Source: CAIJXV01 sp964497135
Lineage (GTDB): Bacteria; Verrucomicrobiota; Kiritimatiellia; CAIKKV01; CAIJXV01
DNA length: 12,756 nucleotides
Assembly (NCBI GenBank): GCA_964497135.1
Contig: CAZCDO010000115.1
Coordinates: forward strand, 1 to 12,756
Direction of reading: 5' to 3'
Made by a program: the position numbers and the translations under genes. The notes beneath the pieces are model-generated. The model was not told the origin of the DNA. It did not search any database and saw nothing but the letters and a program-made list of their open reading frames with translations. Positions 6,377 to 12,756 of the stretch are shown here, one piece after another. The first letter of the stretch is position 1, and each line of letters starts with the position of its first letter.

Positions 6377-8383
6377 ATGGCGAAGCCGAACCGTTTTGAT
6401 GCCGAATTGGATCAGTACCGGAACCTGATGACGCCCCCGGGCAAGTTCGCCGACGGGTTCAACTGGAAAACCATTGTCGGTGCCTTTTTCCTAGGCATTG
6501 TGATGATGCCTGCCTCCATGTATCTCGGCCTGTTCGCCGGGGCCGGGGTGGGCGGGGCCGCCCAATGGGTGACCATCATTATTTTTGCTGAAATTGCGCG
6601 CCGTTCGCTCAAGGAACTGCGGATGCAGGAGGTGTATATCCTGTATTACATGGCCGGGATGGCCATCGCCTCACCCTTCAGCGGTCTGCTCTGGAACCAG
6701 TATTTCGTCCAGTCTGAATATGTCAAAGCCATGGGGATCGCCCAGGATATTCCGGCCTGGTTTGCGCCCCAGGAATCGGTGATCCGGGAGGCGGGGCGGA
6801 CCTTTTTCACCCGGGCCTGGTTGGCGCCCATCCTGTTAAGTTCGCTGGGGCTGGTGGTGGGTGTCATCGATAATTACGGATTGGGCTATGTGCTGTACCG
6901 GATCACCAGCGATGTCGAGGAGTTGCCTTTTCCGATGGCGCCGGTCGGGGCGTCCGGCATTGTCGCCCTGACCGAGAGCAAGGCCGAACGGGAATCCTGG
7001 CGCTGGCGCTGTTTCTCCATCGGGGGCATGCTCGGCCTCCTGTTTGGGACGGTTTACATCGCCGTGCCCGCGGTGACCGGGGTCTTGCTGACCAAGCCCC
7101 TGCAGTTCATTCCCATTCCCTTTATCGATTTGACCCCGCAGATGACGCAATTTTTTCCGGCCACGGCGTTCAATATCACACTCGATATCGGGGCCTTCAT
7201 TGCCGGAACGGTCATTCCCTTCTGGGCGGTCATCGGATCCGCCTTGGCGACCGTTCTCAACCTGTTGATCAATCCTCTCCTGTACCGGCATGGGATCATC
7301 ACCAGTTGGACGCCCCAGATGGATTTCATCGACACCTCCTACAGCACCTCACTCGACTTCTACCTGTCTTTCGGAATCGGGATTACGATCGCGGTATCCC
7401 TGATCAGTATGGGCAAGGTCTTTAAGCCCCTCTTTGGGGCATTGGGCCGCAAGCTGATGGGCAGTTCCGGCCCCCGGGATCTGGCTGCCGTCGCAACCCG
7501 CAAAGCCGCGTGGAAACGGCTCTTTACCAATAATGTCGAGCGCGGCGACTTTTCGATTTTCATCGCCCTGGGTATCTACCTGATGAATAGCGCGCTCTGG
7601 ATCGGGCTCTCCTGCTATCTGGTCGATGGTTTCCCCTGGCCCTTTTTCGTCTTCTATGCGCTGGTTTACACCCCTTTGATTTCCTATGCCGCCGCCAAAC
7701 TGGAAGGGTTGATGGGAATGTCGGTGTCGATCCCGCTGATCCGGGAGGCCACTTATATTTTGAGCGGGTATCGGGGGGTGGCGATTTGGTTCGCACCCGC
7801 GCCACTTCCCAATTACGGGGCGGCCGCTGTTTCCTACCGGATCATGGAGTTGACCGGAACCAAGATCCGGAGCGTGATGAAAACCCAAATGGTGGTGTTG
7901 CCGATCATCATTGTCTCCTCGTTGATCTTTTCGGAAATCCTGTGGCGTATGGCGCCGATTCCTTCGGATGCCTATCCCTACGCCCAGAAAATGTGGGAAC
8001 TGAACGCGAAAAACATGAGTTTGACCTATAGTTCCACGATGGAAGGCGGTTCCCTGTTCATGGAGGCCTGGCGCTGGCCGTTCTTCTTTACCGGGATGGG
8101 GTTTGGATTGATCGCCTACCTGTTGTTGTCGGCGTTCGGTCTGCCGACCCTGCTGATTTTTGGGATGGTCCAGGGGCTGGGGGCGGCGGTGGGGGGCGGG
8201 TTCCTGTTGTCGCTGATGGGCGCCTTGGTGGGCCGGTTTTATTTGCGACGCCGATTCGGCACGGATTGGCTGAAATATGCGCCGGTGGTGCTGGCCGGAT
8301 ATGCCTGCGGCATGGGGTTGATCGCCATGTTGTCAGTTTCTTTCACGATTTTGATGAAAATGATGTCGCCGTTGATTTTCTAG
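6377..8383 (+). CDS. OPT-family-like polytopic membrane protein (first of two)
   Basis: This 668-residue inner-membrane protein has about a dozen or more hydrophobic segments, including roughly 30-68, 84-103, 150-172, 214-238, 266-302, 329-350, 393-416, 422-440, 506-525, 569-620 and 634-663. The arrangement resembles oligopeptide transporters (OPT superfamily, including the uncharacterised DUF6785-type bacterial relatives). Typical elements are the cytosolic stretch ITSDVEELPFPMAPVGASG (around 177-195) after an early membrane segment, glycine-rich C-terminal helices (GLGAAVGGGFLLSLMG), and a short basic loop (LRRRFG) before the last helices. The length matches OPT-type proteins. OPT proteins are secondary carriers for peptides or metal-siderophore complexes. 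Whether this one transports on its own or is a subunit of the neighbouring ABC complex cannot be seen. It starts 6 bases after the permease and ends 7 bases before the second OPT-like gene, so equimolar production of the two is plausible. The exact family is less certain than the membrane-protein call. Confidence 0.8.
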   Translation: MAKPNRFDAELDQYRNLMTPPGKFADGFNWKTIVGAFFLGIVMMPASMYLGLFAGAGVGGAAQWVTIIIFAEIARRSLKELRMQEVYILYYMAGMAIASPFSGLLWNQYFVQSEYVKAMGIAQDIPAWFAPQESVIREAGRTFFTRAWLAPILLSSLGLVVGVIDNYGLGYVLYRITSDVEELPFPMAPVGASGIVALTESKAERESWRWRCFSIGGMLGLLFGTVYIAVPAVTGVLLTKPLQFIPIPFIDLTPQMTQFFPATAFNITLDIGAFIAGTVIPFWAVIGSALATVLNLLINPLLYRHGIITSWTPQMDFIDTSYSTSLDFYLSFGIGITIAVSLISMGKVFKPLFGALGRKLMGSSGPRDLAAVATRKAAWKRLFTNNVERGDFSIFIALGIYLMNSALWIGLSCYLVDGFPWPFFVFYALVYTPLISYAAAKLEGLMGMSVSIPLIREATYILSGYRGVAIWFAPAPLPNYGAAAVSYRIMELTGTKIRSVMKTQMVVLPIIIVSSLIFSEILWRMAPIPSDAYPYAQKMWELNAKNMSLTYSSTMEGGSLFMEAWRWPFFFTGMGFGLIAYLLLSAFGLPTLLIFGMVQGLGAAVGGGFLLSLMGALVGRFYLRRRFGTDWLKYAPVVLAGYACGMGLIAMLSVSFTILMKMMSPLIF

Positions 8384-8385
8384 GA
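8381..8385 (+). promoter_or_regulatory. ribosome binding site overlapping the stop of the first OPT-like gene
   Basis: TAGGA contains the TAG stop (8381-8383), and AGGA (8382-8385) is 5 bases before ATG 8391. This is the second junction in the operon where the stop codon and the Shine-Dalgarno sequence share bases. Confidence 0.6.
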
Positions 8386-8390
8386 CAAGC

Positions 8391-11336
8391 ATGAAATCGA
8401 AAACGATAACTACGCGGGCCATTTTGCTGGGCTTGCTGGTCTCCGGGGTGTTCTCCTTCCTGTCGGTGTATTTCGGCAATCGGCATGGCTTATACCTGAC
8501 GGCCACCCAGATGGCGGTATTGCCCTATATTTTCCTCTTTTTCACGGTCTTGCTCTTGAATCCGATCTGTCGCCTGGTCCGGGTCTTGCGCCCTTTCAGC
8601 GTTGCGGAAATCCTGGTCGTCTTCTGTATGGGCACGGTTTCGGCCGGGATCAGCTCATTTGGATTGACCTCTCAATTGGTGCCGATTACCGGCAATTTAT
8701 TCAATCGCCATTGGAATACCGAACAATCCGGCTGGGATCGGACGGTGGTGCCCTTCATGAACGAGCAATTTTTCGTCGCGGAACCCGGCATCCAGGCGGC
8801 CGCCCAGCGATATCACGCGGTTTCAGAGGAGCTTCGCCGGACGCGGCGGCGGGTGGATCTGGCCGATCTCTGGCTCAAATCCCGGGAACAGGTGGAGGTG
8901 GTGGAAGCCGAACTGGCCTCGGAACGGGCATTAACGGAGGGGACGGCCGGTCAGCGCCAGATGAAAATCAGCCGGGCCGAAGGCCGCTTGCGGGCGGCGA
9001 AGGCGGCTTTTGAAACGGTGGACAAGGATCGACAGGCCGCGGGTGTATCCACGGATCCGGAAGCCGGTCTGAATGCGGATCGCGAAGCTATGGACCGGCT
9101 TGAGTCCGAGTTGGCCGTCCGCAAGGCGGAACTGCAGGGACTCAGCGCCAAGGCGTTTGAAAAAGTGGATCTGTATCGCCAGGGGCTTCCCCCCCAGATT
9201 CGCGCCTTCCCAGGTATTTTTCCGGCGCCAGCCGATACGCATGTGACCTACGTGGGACGGGTGACCCGTTTATGGTATGGCCGGACGGCCCTGATCGAGA
9301 TGCGGCGGGCGTATGACTTGCTGGGCACGCCCGGACAAAGTCTGGAGGCGGGCTCGGCCTTCGCGGAAGCGGCCCGAAACCTGGCGCCGATCACGGCCCG
9401 CATGCCCGCCGTAACTGCGGGCCGGGCGGATGTCGAAGCCGAGGTGGAGCAGTCGATCCGGGAACAGGAATCAACCCGGACTGAAATCGAACGCCTTTCG
9501 GCCTTGAGCCGGTCGGCGACGCCCACCGAACGGCGGGCGCTGGAACGGCGGATGAACCGGCTGAATGCGCGCCTCTCCCGGATGGATCGTGAACGGGTCG
9601 AAACCAAGGCCCGGCGGGATGCGCTGGTGAACGAGGTGTCGATTTTAGAATCGGTGGCGGGTTTGGAACGCGAACTGGTTCGCTGGGAGGCGCAGACGAA
9701 GGCTGTGGCGATTCCGGGGGGACTGCGTGAGGAGGTCGGGGTGGCGATCCGGCGCCTGGCGACCATGGATACCACCCTGGGCGGATTTCTGGTGGGGTAT
9801 GTACCCTGGAAGGTTTGGATTAAGCCGTTGATGTTCTGGGGATTGTTGATCGGGTTTACGTACCTGGTCTTGCTGACTTTCAACATTCTGATTTTCCGGC
9901 AATGGGCGCACAATGAAAAATTGATTTATCCGCTGGCTGAATTACCGGAATATCTGGCCGGGAGCGGGGAATCCGCCGATGGGCGGGTGCCGGAGATTTT
10001 TAGGAGTGGATTTTTCTGGGTCGGTGCGGCCATTTCCGGGGGAGTTCTCGGCTGGAATCTGCTGTGTGCCTCGGGCGTGGTGCAGGGGTTGAAGCCGCTG
10101 GTGCTGAATAATTTATGGCGTGACTATATCACGAATACGCCCCTGCATGGATTGTTGCCGGTGACCCGGTCGCTGGTTTTCTTCACCATGATCGGCTTTG
10201 CTTTCCTGATTCCTCAGAAAGTGTCGTTCTCCCTCTGGTTTTTCACCATTCTCTACTTTGCGCAATTGCTGATCCTGGTGGGGCTGGGGTATGGGACAAC
10301 GGAGGATTCTTTCCCCATGGAGTGGTGGTACACGTTGAATTTCCGGACGGCGGAAGGGGCGGGGGCGCTGATGGTGTTTTCCGCCGTGGTCCTGTACCGC
10401 TGCCGGCGCTACATTCTTTCGGTATTTTCCGCGAAGGCGGTCTGCCACCTCGAACGGGATGAGCAACGCGAATTGCGGTTTTCCTCCGCCCTGTTCCTGT
10501 TGGGTTCGGTGGGCGTGATCCTGATGCTCTGGAAAGGATTTGGAGCCAATCTATATTTCACCATCTTTACGTTCATTGTTATCCTGATGATTACGATCGG
10601 GCTGGTCCGGGCGGTGGCGGAGGGCGGGATCCTGGGCTTTCAGGCCTGGGTCAGTCCCTTCCATTTTATCCGGACCTTTTTCGGCATGGATAAGGCCTGG
10701 ACGACGCCCGCGTTGTTCGCCCCGCTCATGGTCTATTATTCCGTGTTGTTCCTGGACATCAAGGCGTTCATCGCACCGGCGATGGCGAATGCGATCAAGA
10801 TCCGGGATGACCTGCGCTTGCGCCGGGGCCTGTTTCACCTGTCGATCGCCGGGTCGATCCTGGTCGCCGTGGTGGTGGCGGTGGGGGCCGAGATCATGTT
10901 CAGTTATTCGATGGGGGGGGACAAGATGAACGGCTGGTTCCACGGCAGTCTGCCCAAGGGGCTCTTCGACCAGATTGCCACGATGAGTAAGACGCCTCCC
11001 ACCGCCTCCCCTGCGGACACGGGGTGGTTTGTCTTCGGTGCGATGGCCATGGCCATTCTGCTCTACCTGCGCCAGTTCCTCTTCTGGTTGCCGCACCCGA
11101 TCGGGTTCATCATGCTGGTCAACCCGATCATGCTTGCCTATTGGTTTTCGATCCTGATCGGCTGGCTGGCCAAGACCCTGGTGACCCGCTACGGCAACCA
11201 GGATTCCTACCGCAATGCCCGGTACCTGTTCATCGGCCTGATTTTCGGCGAATTGATCCTGGTGGCGATCAACATGCTGCTCTCCTACGAGACCGGGGTG
11301 CGAAGCGTCATCGATTATAATTACAACTGGAAATAA
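8391..11336 (+). CDS. OPT/DUF6785-like membrane protein with large extracytoplasmic coiled-coil insertion
   Basis: This protein has 981 residues. Membrane segments lie at about 10-30, 37-60 and 69-98. A soluble insert follows from about 104 to 465. The remaining hydrophobic segments are at about 478-498, 541-561, 594-637, 651-670, 697-735, 777-797, 814-838, 879-925 and 943-965. The segment after the insert (VPWKVWIKPLMFWG, then a helix and FRQWAHNEKLIYPLAELPEY) has the layout I associate with DUF6785-type OPT relatives, which are usually about 600-700 residues. The insert has two long charged heptad-like stretches (about 141-264 and 344-444), rich in Glu, Arg, Ala and Leu. They are separated by a Pro/aromatic segment (about 265-300), suggesting two helical hairpins. 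Three preceding membrane helices with a basic loop after the second (CRLVRVLRPF) place the insert outside the cytoplasm. A bridging or partner-binding role for it is inference. The gene is 5 bases upstream of the small permease ORF. Confidence 0.8.
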   Translation: MKSKTITTRAILLGLLVSGVFSFLSVYFGNRHGLYLTATQMAVLPYIFLFFTVLLLNPICRLVRVLRPFSVAEILVVFCMGTVSAGISSFGLTSQLVPITGNLFNRHWNTEQSGWDRTVVPFMNEQFFVAEPGIQAAAQRYHAVSEELRRTRRRVDLADLWLKSREQVEVVEAELASERALTEGTAGQRQMKISRAEGRLRAAKAAFETVDKDRQAAGVSTDPEAGLNADREAMDRLESELAVRKAELQGLSAKAFEKVDLYRQGLPPQIRAFPGIFPAPADTHVTYVGRVTRLWYGRTALIEMRRAYDLLGTPGQSLEAGSAFAEAARNLAPITARMPAVTAGRADVEAEVEQSIREQESTRTEIERLSALSRSATPTERRALERRMNRLNARLSRMDRERVETKARRDALVNEVSILESVAGLERELVRWEAQTKAVAIPGGLREEVGVAIRRLATMDTTLGGFLVGYVPWKVWIKPLMFWGLLIGFTYLVLLTFNILIFRQWAHNEKLIYPLAELPEYLAGSGESADGRVPEIFRSGFFWVGAAISGGVLGWNLLCASGVVQGLKPLVLNNLWRDYITNTPLHGLLPVTRSLVFFTMIGFAFLIPQKVSFSLWFFTILYFAQLLILVGLGYGTTEDSFPMEWWYTLNFRTAEGAGALMVFSAVVLYRCRRYILSVFSAKAVCHLERDEQRELRFSSALFLLGSVGVILMLWKGFGANLYFTIFTFIVILMITIGLVRAVAEGGILGFQAWVSPFHFIRTFFGMDKAWTTPALFAPLMVYYSVLFLDIKAFIAPAMANAIKIRDDLRLRRGLFHLSIAGSILVAVVVAVGAEIMFSYSMGGDKMNGWFHGSLPKGLFDQIATMSKTPPTASPADTGWFVFGAMAMAILLYLRQFLFWLPHPIGFIMLVNPIMLAYWFSILIGWLAKTLVTRYGNQDSYRNARYLFIGLIFGELILVAINMLLSYETGVRSVIDYNYNWK

Positions 11337-11340
11337 CGAG
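11336..11340 (+). promoter_or_regulatory. weak ribosome binding site deciding between two starts of the small permease
   Basis: ACGAG at 11336-11340 begins on the last base of the TAA stop (11334-11336). Two in-frame ATGs follow, at 11342 (only 1 base away) and 11348 (7 bases away). Normal spacing favours 11348; the two products differ by two residues (Met-Asp). Confidence 0.4.
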
Positions 11341-11347
11341 CATGGAC

Positions 11348-12013
11348 ATGGACTCCCAACAGACGGATGTGATTCCCAACCAACGCGAAGTGGCCTGGCC
11401 GATCGCCTTCTCGGTGGCCTGGGGCAGTCTGCGCCGGCGATTCATGCGGGCGATGATCACCATGGCGGGGGTCATTCTGGCGATCGCGTTCCTGACCTAC
11501 ATGCTGGTGACGGATAATATCAACCAGGCCCTGCTGGGGCTGCGCGATGATGCGGTGAATATTTTGCTCCAACAGGCGGGAGTGGATATCCTGACGGCGG
11601 GGGCGACGGACCAGATGATGCTAATGCTCATCGGGCTTTCTCTGCTGACCTGTCTCGTGGGGATTATCAATGCGATGCTGATGGCCGTCACCGAACGGAT
11701 CAAGGAGATCGGGACGCTGAAATGCCTGGGAGCGCTGGATTCCTTCATTGTCAAAACCTATTTTATCGAGGCGTCCCTGCAGGGGATCATCGGCACGGCG
11801 ATGGGAATGCTCATTGGCCTGTGTATCGCCGTCCTGATCGCCCTGTCGTATTATCACCAGTTTGTTCTGCCGAATTTGCCCATGGGCCGGCTCACGGGAT
11901 CCCTGCTGATCTCTCTGTCGGTGGGGAGTCTGATTTCCATTGCGGCGGCAATTCTGCCGGCGTATTGGGCCGCACAAAAGGCGCCGGTGGACGCCATGAG
12001 GGTCGAAGAATGA
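11348..12013 (+). CDS. minimal FtsX-type ABC permease lacking a large periplasmic domain
   Basis: This inner-membrane permease has 221 residues (223 if ATG 11342 is used) and the four-helix FtsX/MacB plan. A cytosolic N-terminus with WGSLRRRFMR precedes TM1 (about 36-55), then come an outer loop of only about 33 residues (56-88) and TM2 (about 91-113). The canonical coupling helix TERIKEIGTLKCLGA (115-129) contacts the ATPase. TM3 (about 138-166) and TM4 (about 183-207) follow, and the protein ends PVDAMRVEE, a usual MacB-type ending. MacB and LolC/E permeases carry about 200 extracytoplasmic residues between TM1 and TM2, which are absent here. The frame is intact, so this is a compact form and not an obvious pseudogene. 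It overlaps the second ATPase by 4 bases (ATGA 12010-12013) and is probably its direct partner. Pairing with the giant permease as an asymmetric heterodimer is an attractive inference. Confidence 0.88.
   Translation: MDSQQTDVIPNQREVAWPIAFSVAWGSLRRRFMRAMITMAGVILAIAFLTYMLVTDNINQALLGLRDDAVNILLQQAGVDILTAGATDQMMLMLIGLSLLTCLVGIINAMLMAVTERIKEIGTLKCLGALDSFIVKTYFIEASLQGIIGTAMGMLIGLCIAVLIALSYYHQFVLPNLPMGRLTGSLLISLSVGSLISIAAAILPAYWAAQKAPVDAMRVEE
11998..12002 (+). promoter_or_regulatory. ribosome binding site deciding the start of the second ATPase
   Basis: GAGGG lies 7 bases before ATG 12010, inside the end of the small permease gene. The ATPase frame is open well upstream (to an ATG at 11722), but the upstream part is the shadow of the permease. 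This site and homology to the first ATPase fix the start at 12010. Confidence 0.65.
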
Positions 12014-12750
12014 CCGACGTACCGATTATCCGCACCGTCAATGTGAAAAAGATTTACCGCATGGGAACCCATGAAGTGCATGCCCTGCGCGGGATCACGC
12101 TCGATATCAAGGCCGGTGAGTATGTGTCGATCATGGGGCCTTCCGGCTCCGGAAAATCCACCTTTTTCAATATGGTCGGGGTGCTGGATATGCCCAGCGA
12201 AGGCGAGGTGTTCATGCGGGGCCATCCGGTCTCGAAACTCTCCCCCAGTCAATTGGCGTGGGTGCGCTGTCACAATATCGGCTATATTTTTCAGTCCTTC
12301 AACCTGATCCCCACCATGACCGCCCTGCAAAACGTCTCGATCGCCCGGATCTTTGCCGGCTCGAGCCCCGCCCAGGCCCGCGACGAGGCCTCCAAAGTGC
12401 TTGACCAGGTGGGACTCGGCAACCGGATTCACCATGTCCCCGCCCAGTTGTCCGGCGGGCAACAGCAACGGGTGGCGATCGCCCGGGCCCTGGTCAACCA
12501 GCCCGCCATCATCCTCGCCGACGAGCCGACCGGTAATCTGGATCTTCGTACCGGTGAGGAAATCATCAATCTCCTTTCGAAAATGAAGTCCACGATGGGC
12601 ATCACCATTATCACCGCCACGCACGATATGAAGATGCTCTCCGCTTCCGATACTGTGGTCCGGATCAAGGATGGGGCGATCGAAAGTGTGCAAAGTCGCG
12701 ATGAAATCCAGATCAGCGTGGGGACCATCGACGGCAAGACCCTGGCATGA
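12010..12750 (+). CDS. ABC transporter ATP-binding protein, LolD/MacB type (second paralogue)
   Basis: This ATPase has 246 residues, with Walker A GPSGSGKST (43-51), Q-loop Gln95, signature LSGGQQQR (147-154), Walker B ILADEPT with D171/E172, D-loop GNLD and H-loop His205. All catalytic residues are intact. It is closely related to the first ATPase: a hand alignment from GEYxSIMG to ATHDMKML gives about 110 identities in about 175 positions. Both share the unusual block AWxRCHxIGYIFQS and a C-terminal tail (IQISVGTIDG here, IQIGTIEG there). It lacks the roughly 15-residue N-terminal extension of the first. It overlaps the small permease by 4 bases, so the two are translationally coupled and probably form one transporter. 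Two ATPase genes may mean two ABC dimers or one heterodimer with two different permeases. Confidence 0.93.
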   Translation: MTDVPIIRTVNVKKIYRMGTHEVHALRGITLDIKAGEYVSIMGPSGSGKSTFFNMVGVLDMPSEGEVFMRGHPVSKLSPSQLAWVRCHNIGYIFQSFNLIPTMTALQNVSIARIFAGSSPAQARDEASKVLDQVGLGNRIHHVPAQLSGGQQQRVAIARALVNQPAIILADEPTGNLDLRTGEEIINLLSKMKSTMGITIITATHDMKMLSASDTVVRIKDGAIESVQSRDEIQISVGTIDGKTLA

Positions 12751-12756
12751 GTTCCG
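12747..12756 (+). CDS. possible start of a further operon gene (truncated by window)
   Basis: ATG 12747-12749 overlaps the ATPase stop TGA (12748-12750) as ATGA and continues ATG AGT TCC (Met-Ser-Ser). The same 4-base overlap is used twice elsewhere in this operon (1427-1430 and 12010-12013). No Shine-Dalgarno sequence is evident and only three codons are visible, so nothing can be said of the product. Confidence 0.35.

Noticed and set aside
11722..12009. N-terminal extension of the second ATPase from ATG 11722
   Set aside because: The stretch is an out-of-frame shadow of the small permease. The ABC fold begins just after ATG 12010, which has a good ribosome site and the ATGA overlap.
259..12750. 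Canonical LolCDE or MacAB operon
   Set aside because: There is no MacA-type membrane fusion protein. The permeases are far too large and too small, respectively, for LolC/E or MacB, and the OPT-like and PqqD-like genes do not belong to those systems. Only the ATPase and FtsX core folds are shared.

Overview
The window is one compact block of seven co-oriented genes (+ strand, 259 to 12750). It is preceded by the 3' end of another + strand gene (1-149) and probably followed by an eighth gene that overlaps the last stop codon (ATGA at 12747-12750). The coding sequence is GC-rich with Shine-Dalgarno-type ribosome sites. Genes are separated by 6 to 11 bases or overlap by 4 bases. The only real non-coding stretch is the AT-rich gap 150-258, which holds a plausible promoter. 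I see no tRNA, rRNA, CRISPR array, insertion sequence or intrinsic terminator.

Layout: (1) a LolD/MacB-type ABC ATPase (259-1044); (2) a small PqqD-like protein (1056-1430); (3) a giant 1647-residue FtsX/MacB-type ABC permease (1427-6370) whose large extracytoplasmic N-terminal part looks like an M28-type metallopeptidase fold with its metal-binding residues mostly replaced; (4) a 668-residue polytopic membrane protein of the oligopeptide transporter (OPT) type (6377-8383); (5) a second, 981-residue OPT/DUF6785-like membrane protein with about 360 residues of predicted extracytoplasmic coiled coil inserted after its third membrane segment (8391-11336); (6) a minimal FtsX-type permease with almost no periplasmic domain (11348-12013); (7) a second ABC ATPase, a close paralogue of the first (12010-12750).

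Taken together, the operon encodes two ABC ATPases and two very unequal FtsX-type permeases bracketing two OPT-like membrane proteins, plus a PqqD-like adaptor. FtsX-type ABC systems (LolCDE, MacB, FtsEX) usually act on substrates or enzymes on the outer face of the membrane rather than as simple importers. The pseudopeptidase domain, the PqqD fold (a known peptide-binding fold) and the OPT-like subunits all have peptide-related ancestry. My working inference is an envelope complex that recognises and moves, or mechanically handles, a peptide or lipoprotein-like substrate. No substrate can be read from the sequence, and I know of no characterised system with this composition.

Host: the sequence suggests a Gram-negative-type bacterium. 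The combination of DUF6785-like OPT proteins with giant permeases carrying peptidase-like domains is, from memory, typical of the Planctomycetota/Kiritimatiellota/Lentisphaerota side of the PVC superphylum or related phyla. This assignment is a weak inference.
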